DNA of 64,000 nt. Origin: Prevotella sp. Its GTDB lineage: Bacteria > Bacteroidota > Bacteroidia > Bacteroidales > Bacteroidaceae. The notes below the pieces were generated by a model that worked only from the letters and a program-made list of their open reading frames with translations, ran no database searches and was not told the origin of the DNA. How positions within the stretch are numbered: the stretch's first letter is position 1; each line of letters begins with the position of its first letter. The stretch spans positions 1 through 64,000 of the forward strand of contig JALEKD010000025.1 of NCBI GenBank assembly GCA_022769285.1. Reading direction: 5' to 3'. The translations under genes and the position numbers were made by a program. This document shows positions 10,876-19,301 of the stretch, one piece after another.

Positions 10876-13017
10876 ATGGCAGCATTAGGAAAAATCAGAA
10901 GCAAAGGCGTTCTGCTTATCATCATCATAGCAGTGGGCCTTTTTGCGTTCATCGCCGAGGAGGCGGTTCGTTCGTGCGAGTCTACTAAGAACGAACAGCG
11001 CCAGCAAGTCGGCGAAGTGTTAGGTGAGAAAATCAGTGTTCAGGACTTCCAGAAACTCGTTGACGAGTACTCCGAGGTTATCAAGATGCAGCAGGGTGCT
11101 GACAATCTGAACGAGGAGCAGCTCAACCAGGTCAAGGACATGGTCTGGAACAGCTATGTACAGAGCAAGATGATAGAGTCCGAGGCCGAGAAACTGGGTC
11201 TGAAGGTTACCGACAGCGAGCTCCAGAACATTCTCAAGCAGGGCACCAACCCTCTGCTCATGCAGACCCCGTTTATCAACCAGCAGACTGGCCGCTTCGA
11301 TGTTAACCAGCTGCAGAAGTTCCTCGCCGAGTACAAGACCCAGCAGGGTGCCAACCCTCAGATGGCCCAGCAGTACCAGGCTCTCTACAAGTACTGGAAC
11401 TTTATCGAGAAGACGCTCCGCCAGCAGACCCTCGCCCAGAAGTACCAGAGCCTGCTCGCCCACTGCCTGCTCTCTAACCCCATCGAGGCCAAGGCTTCGT
11501 TCAAGGAGGAGAACGAGGAGGCACAGATACAGCTGGCCGCCCTGCCCTACTCGTCTATCGACGATAGCAAGGTACAGATATCCAACTCGGATCTGAAGGC
11601 TAAGTACAACGAGCTCAAGCCCCGCTTCGAGCAGTTTGTTGAGAGCCGCGACATCAAGTACGTTGACGTAGAGGTAACGCCCTCTGCTGCCGACCGTGCC
11701 GCCATCCAGAAAGAGTTTGCCGGTTACACCAAGAGCCTCAGCGAGGCTGCCGACCCCACCGAGGTGGTACGCAAGAGCGCATCGCTCGTGCCCTACCTGG
11801 GCCTGCCTGTAACCAAGGCCGCCCTGCCTGCCGACATCGCCACACGCATCGACTCTATGGGCGTAGGCCAGACTTACGGTCCTGTAGCCAACGTCCAGGA
11901 CAATACGCTCAACCTTATCAAGTTAGTAGCCAAAACCCAGATGCCCGACTCGGTACAGTACCGCCAGATACAGGTAGCTGCCGAGACTCCTCAGGCCGCC
12001 CAGGCCACCGCCGACTCTATCTATAAGGCTTTGGCTGCCGGTGCCGACTTCGAGGTTTTGGCCAAGAAGTACAACCAGACCGGCGACAAGATGTGGATTA
12101 CCTCTGCACAGTACCAGTCGGCTCCCTCGATGGACAATGATACCAAGAACTTCGTAAATAGCCTCAACACTATGGCCGTCAACGAGACTAAGGTACTCAA
12201 CTTTACCCAGGGAAGCGTAGTACTCCAGGTAGTAGACCGCAAGGCTATGGTTACCAAGTACACCGCAGCCGTCATCAAGAAGAATATCGAGTTCTCTAAG
12301 GACACTTACGGTGCCGCTTATAACAAGTTCAGCTCATTCGTAAGCGCCAACAACACCGAGGACCTCATCGTTAAGAACGCTGCCAAGAACGGTTATCGCG
12401 TAAGCGAGGCCAGCGACATCACCACCGCACAGCACTACCTGGCCGGCATCCACAGCACCCGCGAGGCCATGAAGTGGCTCTTCGAGGCTAAGGAGAAAGA
12501 GGTTTCGCCCATGTATGAGTGCGGCGACAACAACCATCTGTTGGTCGTTATCCTGGACAAGATACACGCTAAGGGTTACCGTGGCCTCGATGACAGCCAG
12601 GTACGCGACATGGTTAAGGCCGAGGTACTCAAGGACAAAAAGGCAGAGATGCTGATAGCCAAGGTTAAGGGTGCCAAGTCTGTCAAGGACGCTCAGGCCA
12701 AGGGTGCCAATGTGTCTACCATCAACCAGATTACCTTCGCCGCTCCTGTATTCGTTCCGGCTACTGGTGCCAGCGAGCCTGCTCTCAGCGGTGCCGTTGC
12801 TGCCACAGCCAAGGGTCAGTTCAGCAAGAACCCCGTTAAGGGCAATGCCGGTGTCTACGTATTCAGCGTTACCAACAAGACCATGCGTCCTGGCAAGTAC
12901 GATGCCAAGACACAGGAAGCCAAGCTCCGCCAGCGCGTCATGCAGTATGCCGGCAATTTCATGAACGAGCTGTATGCTAACGCTAAGGTTGTTGACAACC
13001 GATACCTGTTCTTCTAA
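10876..13017 (+). CDS. Periplasmic peptidylprolyl isomerase, SurA/PpiD type
   Basis: MAALGKIRSKGVLLIIIIAVGLFAFIAEEA anchor, SurA_N-like and rotamase-like segments (VQYRQIQVA...GADFEVLAKKYNQ). Confidence 0.85.
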   Translation: MAALGKIRSKGVLLIIIIAVGLFAFIAEEAVRSCESTKNEQRQQVGEVLGEKISVQDFQKLVDEYSEVIKMQQGADNLNEEQLNQVKDMVWNSYVQSKMIESEAEKLGLKVTDSELQNILKQGTNPLLMQTPFINQQTGRFDVNQLQKFLAEYKTQQGANPQMAQQYQALYKYWNFIEKTLRQQTLAQKYQSLLAHCLLSNPIEAKASFKEENEEAQIQLAALPYSSIDDSKVQISNSDLKAKYNELKPRFEQFVESRDIKYVDVEVTPSAADRAAIQKEFAGYTKSLSEAADPTEVVRKSASLVPYLGLPVTKAALPADIATRIDSMGVGQTYGPVANVQDNTLNLIKLVAKTQMPDSVQYRQIQVAAETPQAAQATADSIYKALAAGADFEVLAKKYNQTGDKMWITSAQYQSAPSMDNDTKNFVNSLNTMAVNETKVLNFTQGSVVLQVVDRKAMVTKYTAAVIKKNIEFSKDTYGAAYNKFSSFVSANNTEDLIVKNAAKNGYRVSEASDITTAQHYLAGIHSTREAMKWLFEAKEKEVSPMYECGDNNHLLVVILDKIHAKGYRGLDDSQVRDMVKAEVLKDKKAEMLIAKVKGAKSVKDAQAKGANVSTINQITFAAPVFVPATGASEPALSGAVAATAKGQFSKNPVKGNAGVYVFSVTNKTMRPGKYDAKTQEAKLRQRVMQYAGNFMNELYANAKVVDNRYLFF

Positions 13018-13050
13018 ACATAGAAGCAACTCCATTCATCCCACATATCC

Positions 13051-13086
13051 ATCCCGGTGCCCAACCAAGGCACCGGGATTTTTTAT
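13051..13086 (+). terminator. Rho-independent terminator after PPIase gene
   Basis: atcccggtgcc-caaccaa-ggcaccgggat followed by ttttttatt. Confidence 0.9.
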
Positions 13087-13387
13087 TAAGTATCAGCAAC
13101 TGATACCAAGAGAGCCGCCACGGCGCGCAACACGCGTCCTGCGACAGCCTGAAATATGAGCATGGCAACCATTGCCACTATTGTACCACCATGATAGTCG
13201 CCACGAAGTTAATGACCGCTGTTGCTACGCCAATGACGACCTCTACGATGCTAATGAGGGCTCCCAGCAGAAAGGTCAGGGCAGGGAAAAAGGGGCAGAG
13301 ACAGAGGATGGGATGGCAGAGGGACGCAGGAGATGGCGTAGAGCCAATCAAGGGCCTTTGTGGGCTGCTTCTCATCCCCATTTATAG

Positions 13388-13424
13388 GTATTTTGCGCAC
13401 GCATGGCATGGATTAGCAAAATAC
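13388..13424. promoter_or_regulatory. 9-bp perfect inverted repeat (GTATTTTGC-N19-GCAAAATAC) upstream of the feoAB promoter
   Basis: Read directly; lies upstream of TTTG(13437)/TAACTTTG(13460). Confidence 0.45.
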
Positions 13425-13436
13425 TGGGGCTTGGGC

Positions 13437-13467
13437 TTTGCGCTTTGTGCAGTTTACGCTAACTTTG
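13437..13467 (+). promoter_or_regulatory. Promoter for feoAB: TTTG-N19-TAACTTTG
   Basis: TTTG at 13437-13440, TAACTTTG at 13460-13467. Confidence 0.7.
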
Positions 13468-13501
13468 CAGTCGAATAATCATAAGGAAAGACAAGTAATT
13501 C

Positions 13502-15922
13502 ATGAAGCTATCAGAACTAAAGACTGGCAAAAAGGGCGTTATCGTCAAGGTGATGGGCCATGGCGGCTTTCGCAAGCGTATCGTCGAGATGGGATTTATC
13601 AAGGGCAAGAAAGTGGAGGTACTGCTCAACGCGCCCCTGCACGACCCTGTAAAATACCGCATCATGGGCTACGAGGTGTCGCTGCGCCACAGCGAGGCCG
13701 ACATGATCGAGGTGGTTACCCCAGACGAGGTGGCCAAGGCCGAGCAGACCCAGCTGCGCCCCGATGAAACCGAGGCCAATACCCAAGACGCCTGCCCTGA
13801 TACCACCACAGACCTGCAGCTCGAGAATGAAGCCATCCGCAAGAGCCACGACATAAGCGTGGCATTAGTGGGCAACCCCAACTGTGGCAAGACATCACTC
13901 TTCAACTTTGCCTCGGGTGCCCACGAGCGCGTAGGCAACTACAGCGGTGTGACCGTCGACGCCAAGGAGGGCATAGCCCAGTTCGAGGGTTACACTTTCC
14001 ACCTGGTAGACCTGCCGGGCACCTACTCGCTCTCGGCCTATTCGCCCGAGGAGCTCTATGTGCGCCGGCAGATTATAGACAAGACACCCGATGTAATCAT
14101 CAACGTCATCGATGCGAGCAACCTGGAGCGCAACCTGTACCTGACGACCCAACTTATAGACATGCACGTGCGTATGGTGTGCGCCCTCAACATGTTTGAC
14201 GAGACCGAAGCCCGCGGCGACCAGGTAGACTGCGACCACCTGGGCCGGCTCTTTGGAGTGCCGATGATACCCACCGTGTTTACCACCGGTAGGGGCGTAG
14301 ACCAGCTCTTCCGCACTATCATAAATATGTATGAGGGCAACGAGGGCGACGACCCTCACTACCGCCACATACACATCAACCATGGACACGAGATAGAGCA
14401 TGGCATCGAGGAGATACAGGAGCACCTGAAGAAGGCCCCCAACCTGCGCCAGCGCTACTCGACACGATACCTGGCCATCAAACTGTTAGAGAACGATAAG
14501 GACGCAGAGCAATATATACGTACACTGCCCGATGCCGACGAGATACTGCGCCACCGCGACGAGGCTGCGGCCCGCGTCAAGGAAGAGACGGGCGACGACA
14601 GCGAGACGGCCATCATGGATGCCAAGTACGGGTTTATCAACGGTGCGCTGCAGGAGGCGGGCTACATGCCGGGACACAAGAAAGACACCTACCAGGTGAC
14701 CCACGTGATAGATAGCATCATCACCAACCGCTTTGTGGGTTTCCCTATCTTCATCCTACTGCTCTTCGTGATGTTCTGCGCCACCTTCCTGTTGGGACAG
14801 GTGCCCATGGACTGGATAGATAGCGGCATAGGCTGGCTGGGGCAGATGGTGGGCCAGCACATGCCCGAGGGCCCGCTCAAGGACATGCTGGCCGACGGCG
14901 TGATAGGCGGCGTGGGGGCCGTCATCGTGTTCCTGCCACAGATACTGATACTCTACTTCTTCATATCCTATATGGAGGACAGCGGCTACATGGCGCGCGC
15001 TGCCTTTATCATGGATCGTCTGATGCACAAGATGGGGCTGCACGGCAAGTCGTTCATACCCCTCATCATGGGCTTTGGCTGCAATGTGCCTGCCGTGATG
15101 GCCACGCGTACCATCGAGAGCCGTCGTAGCCGTCTGGTTACCATGCTCATCCTGCCCATGATGAGCTGCTCGGCCCGTCTGCCTATTTATATTATGATTA
15201 CGGGCACCTTCTTCGCCGTGCGCTACCAGTCGCTCGTCATGCTGTCGCTCTACCTCATAGGCATAGCCATGTCGGTGGTGGCCAGCCGGATACTCTGCCG
15301 CTTCGTAGTCAAGGGCGAGGACACGCCCTTCGTGATGGAGCTTCCGCCATACCGCTTCCCCACGTGGAAGGCCATAGGCCGCCATACCTGGGAGAAGGGC
15401 AAGCAGTACCTGCGCAAGATGGGCGGCATCATCTTAGTGGCCTCTATCGTGGTTTGGGCACTGGGCTACTTCCCCCACAACGATCAGCTCACCGAGCAAC
15501 AACAGCAGGAGCAGAGCTACATAGGGCGCATCGGTAAGACCATAGAGCCTGTGTTTATGCCGCAGGGCTTCAACTGGAAACTGGACATGGGCTTAGTGGC
15601 CGGCGTGGGTGCCAAGGAGATAGTGGCCTCGACCTTAGGCGTACTCTATGCCAACAGCGAGGATATGGCCGACGACAGCGACGGCAACGCACATAAGTAC
15701 CAGGTGCAACACCAGCTGATGAGCGCCGACGGGGTAACCCCGCTCTCGGCCTACTGCTTCCTGCTCTTCGTACTACTCTACTTCCCCTGCATAGCCACCA
15801 TAGCCGCCATCAAGTCCGAGACGGGCTCGTGGCGCTGGGCGCTGTTCGCGGCGGGCTACACCACGGTGGTGGCCTGGTGCGTGTCGGCCGCGGTGTACCA
15901 GATAGGGTTGCTCATAGGATAA
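13502..15922 (+). CDS. feoB: Ferrous iron transporter, FeoA-FeoB fusion
   Basis: N-terminal FeoA-like SH3 (MKLSELKTGKKGVIVKVMGHGGFRKRIVEMGFIKGKKVEV), then GNPNCGKTSLFN, DLPGTYSL, and FeoB membrane domain (IPLIMGFGCNVPAVMATRTIES). Confidence 0.95.
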   Translation: MKLSELKTGKKGVIVKVMGHGGFRKRIVEMGFIKGKKVEVLLNAPLHDPVKYRIMGYEVSLRHSEADMIEVVTPDEVAKAEQTQLRPDETEANTQDACPDTTTDLQLENEAIRKSHDISVALVGNPNCGKTSLFNFASGAHERVGNYSGVTVDAKEGIAQFEGYTFHLVDLPGTYSLSAYSPEELYVRRQIIDKTPDVIINVIDASNLERNLYLTTQLIDMHVRMVCALNMFDETEARGDQVDCDHLGRLFGVPMIPTVFTTGRGVDQLFRTIINMYEGNEGDDPHYRHIHINHGHEIEHGIEEIQEHLKKAPNLRQRYSTRYLAIKLLENDKDAEQYIRTLPDADEILRHRDEAAARVKEETGDDSETAIMDAKYGFINGALQEAGYMPGHKKDTYQVTHVIDSIITNRFVGFPIFILLLFVMFCATFLLGQVPMDWIDSGIGWLGQMVGQHMPEGPLKDMLADGVIGGVGAVIVFLPQILILYFFISYMEDSGYMARAAFIMDRLMHKMGLHGKSFIPLIMGFGCNVPAVMATRTIESRRSRLVTMLILPMMSCSARLPIYIMITGTFFAVRYQSLVMLSLYLIGIAMSVVASRILCRFVVKGEDTPFVMELPPYRFPTWKAIGRHTWEKGKQYLRKMGGIILVASIVVWALGYFPHNDQLTEQQQQEQSYIGRIGKTIEPVFMPQGFNWKLDMGLVAGVGAKEIVASTLGVLYANSEDMADDSDGNAHKYQVQHQLMSADGVTPLSAYCFLLFVLLYFPCIATIAAIKSETGSWRWALFAAGYTTVVAWCVSAAVYQIGLLIG

Positions 15923-15944
15923 ACTCTCTAACAATACAAAACTC

Positions 15945-17135
15945 ATGAAATCGCTCAAAGAACTATATAAGATAGGTAAAGGCCCCTCGTCGAGCCATAC
16001 CATGGGGCCGCAGCGCGCGGCGCAGATATATGCCAAGCGCCATGCCGACGCCCACCTCTTCGACGTTACCCTCTACGGCAGTCTGGCTGCCACGGGCAAG
16101 GGCCACATGACCGACATAGCCATCGATGAGGTGCTGAGCCCCATCGCGCCCGTCAACATACACTGGGAGCCCAAGATATTCCTGCCCTACCACCCCAATG
16201 GCATGAAGTTCTGTGCCGATGGGCACGATGAGTGGGTGGTGTACAGCGTGGGCGGCGGTGCCCTGTCTGAGGGCAAGTCCGATGACATGTTTGACACGCC
16301 CGAAGTGTACGAGATAGGCACCCTCACTGAGATACAGAACTGGTGCGAGCAGCACGGCCGCTCGTACTGGGAGTATGTCGAACTGTGCGAGGGCAAGGAC
16401 ATCTGGCCCTACCTCCAGAAAGTGTGGCAGACTATGCAGGAGTGTGTGGAACGCGGTCTGAACCACGAGGGCGTACTGCCCGGCCCGCTCAACCTGCCCC
16501 GTAAGGCGGCCACCTACTATGTCAAGGCCACGGGCTACAAGCAGTCGCTGCAGACGCGGGGCCTGGTCTACGCCTATGCCTTGGCGGCCAGCGAGGAAAA
16601 CGCCTCTGGCGGCACCATCGTGACGGCTCCCACCTGCGGGGCATGTGGCGTGGTGCCGGCGGTGCTCTACCACCTGTCGCACGGGCACCAGTTCTCCGAC
16701 AGCCGCATCCTGCACGCCCTGGCCACGGCGGGTCTCATAGGCAACCTGGTCAAGCAGAATGCCTCCATCTCGGGTGCCGACGTGGGCTGTCAGGGCGAGG
16801 TGGGCGTGGCCTGCGCCATGGCCAGCGCTGCGGCTTGTCAACTCTTCGGCGGCAGCCCCGCCCAGATAGAGTATGCAGCTGAGATGGGACTGGAGCATCA
16901 CCTCGGCATGACCTGCGACCCTGTATGCGGACTGGTACAGATACCCTGTATAGAGCGCAACGCCTTTGCCGCCACCCGTTCGCTCGATGCCAACCTCTAC
17001 TCGGCTTTCTCTGACGGCAAGCACCGTGTGAGCTTCGACCGCGTGGTACAGGTAATGAAGCAGACGGGCCACGACCTTCCCTCGCTCTACAAGGAGACCA
17101 GTGCAGGCGGTCTGGCCAAGACCTTTAACCCCTAA
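15945..17135 (+). CDS. sdaA: L-serine ammonia-lyase (iron-sulfur type)
   Basis: IGKGPSSSHTMGPQRAA, ASGGTIVTAPTCGACGVVPAVLYHL, CDPVCGLVQIPCIERNAF. Confidence 0.95.
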   Translation: MKSLKELYKIGKGPSSSHTMGPQRAAQIYAKRHADAHLFDVTLYGSLAATGKGHMTDIAIDEVLSPIAPVNIHWEPKIFLPYHPNGMKFCADGHDEWVVYSVGGGALSEGKSDDMFDTPEVYEIGTLTEIQNWCEQHGRSYWEYVELCEGKDIWPYLQKVWQTMQECVERGLNHEGVLPGPLNLPRKAATYYVKATGYKQSLQTRGLVYAYALAASEENASGGTIVTAPTCGACGVVPAVLYHLSHGHQFSDSRILHALATAGLIGNLVKQNASISGADVGCQGEVGVACAMASAAACQLFGGSPAQIEYAAEMGLEHHLGMTCDPVCGLVQIPCIERNAFAATRSLDANLYSAFSDGKHRVSFDRVVQVMKQTGHDLPSLYKETSAGGLAKTFNP

Positions 17136-17149
17136 CAGTCCCACTCGCC

Positions 17150-17305
17150 ATGTCTATACAGCACCTGATACTCTATCTGATACTGGCGGGCTGTGCCGTG
17201 TACATAGCCCGCAGGCTCTACCTACTGCTGAAGTGTGGGCGCACGGGGTGCGAGGACTGTGCTTTTTATGCCAAATGCAAGCGGCAGCGAAAAAAACATC
17301 CCTAA
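17150..17305 (+). CDS. FeoB-associated Cys-rich membrane protein (51 aa), absent from the ORF track because of its size
   Basis: Translated by hand: MSIQHLILYLILAGCAVYIARRLYLLLKCGRTGCEDCAFYAKCKRQRKKHP*; one TM helix plus C-x4-C-x2-C-x5-C tail. Confidence 0.8.
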   Translation: MSIQHLILYLILAGCAVYIARRLYLLLKCGRTGCEDCAFYAKCKRQRKKHP

Positions 17306-17308
17306 AAA

Positions 17309-17340
17309 TTTGCGCATCACGATTATTTGCACTACCTTTG
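17309..17340 (+). promoter_or_regulatory. Promoter for tRNA-Cys: TTTG-N20-TACCTTTG
   Basis: TTTG 17309-17312, TACCTTTG 17333-17340. Confidence 0.65.
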
Positions 17341-17357
17341 CACACACAATTGTAAAG

Positions 17358-17428
17358 GGTACCTTGGCCGAGCGGTTAGGTAACGGTCTGCAAAACCGTG
17401 TAGAGCAGTTCGACTCTGCTAGGTACCT
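17358..17428 (+). tRNA. tRNA-Cys (anticodon GCA)
   Basis: Acceptor ggtacct/aggtacc, anticodon stem-loop acggt-ctgcaaa-accgt, T-arm agcag-ttcgact-ctgct, discriminator U73; CCA not encoded. Confidence 0.95.
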
Positions 17429-17433
17429 CTTAT

Positions 17434-17468
17434 AAAGGATGCAAGGCCACAGCACTGCATCCTTTTTA
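17434..17468 (+). terminator. Terminator after tRNA-Cys
   Basis: aaaggatgca...tgcatccttt followed by ttata. Confidence 0.8.
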
Positions 17469-17595
17469 TATATCCCCCATACCCCTGGCCGACTGGCATA
17501 GGCCCAAAGTTGGTACTGAGCGATAGCGTGGCCATACTCTGCTACCGTGGGCGAGCCTCCACCAGACACTGCCTGCAACATTTCATATCTTTTTC

Positions 17596-17627
17596 TTTGG
17601 CAAATTCAACTATTTACGTTAACTTTG
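17596..17627 (+). promoter_or_regulatory. Promoter for 17714 gene: TTTG-N20-TAACTTTG
   Basis: TTTG 17596-17599, TAACTTTG 17620-17627. Confidence 0.65.
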
Positions 17628-17713
17628 TACCTATAGATCATCATAGCCCGTATTTGTAAGTATCAGGTATAAGCAATAACTATTGACAATATTAACCAAC
17701 AACATTAGTATAT

Positions 17714-19197
17714 ATGAAAAGAACTTACATCTCTATGGCCACGGCCATTCTCTTGGGGGGGTACAAGCCCACGCCCAGCACTTTGTTACAACCGTTGAGC
17801 AGGCAAACGCCTTAGTTGCATCACCGGCACGCATAGTCCAGGCCGCACCTGGCAGTATATGGCGCCACAAGACAGGTGTACACTATACCACCAAGGACAA
17901 CGGTGCCACCTGGACAAAAATCGGCGACATCGCTTTCAGCTACGACACTAAGGGCAATCTGCTCAGCCAAAAGGAAACCAATGCCGTATCTGGCGGCAGC
18001 GACCTTACGGAATACACGTACGATGCCCAGGGGCACAACACCTCTTCCAAATGGACTATCAACGACACGCCCCATTCTTACAACGAATACTTCTATGACG
18101 ACCCTATACTGAAAGACCTGTGCATGGGTGGCCTCAGTTACAGCTATGATGAAGCCACGAAGAAATGGATTAACCCGAAGGAAAAAAACAGGCTGTCCTT
18201 CACGCGCAACAGCCAGAACAATATCACAGAGGTTAACAAGAAAGATATCGTCTATGACGGAACCATACACATAGACAAATTGTATAACACGTACGACAAA
18301 TCGGGTACTAAGTTAACCAACATGGTGACCACCAGCTACTCGAGCAGCAACGGAGAAACACGATACGACAAAAAGGCTTTCGACCTGGTATGGTACAAAA
18401 CCAATGGTCAGGTGTACGACTTCAACAAAGTATGCTGTCTCTCTCTGGAATTAGAAGAAGACATTGACAACCTGCTGAAAAGCGGCAATATATATATTCT
18501 CACCTCGGATGGTACTGGAGTGAGCAATATATACACGCTCAAAAACACCTATGACGGCAAAGGCGGATACGTACGCGAGACGGAAAGCCACTTTAAGGTT
18601 TTAGAACGTACCAAAAAGACCGTCAGCGATGATGGTACCGAACACTATATATACGAAAGCTACGAAGATTACAACAGCGACGGCACATACAGCAGCAATG
18701 AGATAATCGAGAAGCGTGAGACCGTAATCAAAACTATCAACGGAAAACGTTTACAGGAATGGTTTATGAGCTATAATTACAACAAGGATGGTACCGAGAA
18801 ATCGCGCTACAAGCTCACATCTACCCACGACGAGCATGGCAACAACACCATCTATGAAGCTTTCTGGTCGTTCGACCAGGGAAAGACCTGGGTCATAGCC
18901 AGACTGGGCGAGCGCTACACCTACGAGTACGACGAGGCCACAGGCGAAATGCTGAGCGCCCTAACTGAGCGCTACAACACTGAGACACAACAAAACGAGA
19001 AGCGCTCAAAGTATGTGTACAGCCAGATAGAGGATGTGGCTACGGCCATAGATCAGCCCTCGGCCGACAACGGCGAAGCTCCCACCGCCGTGTACAACCT
19101 GCAGGGCGTGTACATGGGTGCCACCACCGACCAGTTGCCGACTGGCATCTACCTGGTAAAGCAAGGTGGCACGACCCACAAGGTTCTCAAGCGATAA
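17714..19197 (+). CDS. Secreted YD-repeat-like protein with C-terminal sorting-like tail; signal peptide and mature part are in different frames across a 7-G tract (17755-17761)
   Basis: Frame of ATG 17714 gives MKRTYISMATAILLGG-YKPTP...stop at 17815; the adjacent frame gives VQAHAQHFVTTVEQANALV...; 8 Gs would join them. Tail VYNLQGVYMGATTDQLPTGIYLVKQGGTTHKVLKR. Confidence 0.7.
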
Positions 19198-19240
19198 GAC
19201 AGCTGCAACCAGACCACCGTAAGCAATACCTATAACTCAA

Positions 19241-19276
19241 GCGCCCGGCCATTCTCATTACAGAATGGCCGGGCGC
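19241..19276. terminator. Bidirectional terminator: perfect 15-bp stem between convergent genes
   Basis: gcgcccggccattct-cattac-agaatggccgggcgc. Confidence 0.8.
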
Positions 19277-19301
19277 AGTGTGTATATACGTCGGTAATCA
19301 A

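Noticed and set aside
12334-13035. Long antisense ORFs (for example 12334-13035 minus, 15963-17144 minus, 52762-54039 plus, 60625-61986 plus, 2066-3058 plus)
   Set aside because: They lie opposite strongly supported genes and result from codon bias; no recognisable domains or start signals.
13178-13381. Minus-strand 67-aa ORF with hydrophobic C-terminus between PPIase and feoAB
   Set aside because: Could be a small membrane protein, but no promoter or recognisable family and a Pro/Cys-rich N-terminus; not enough support for a CDS call.
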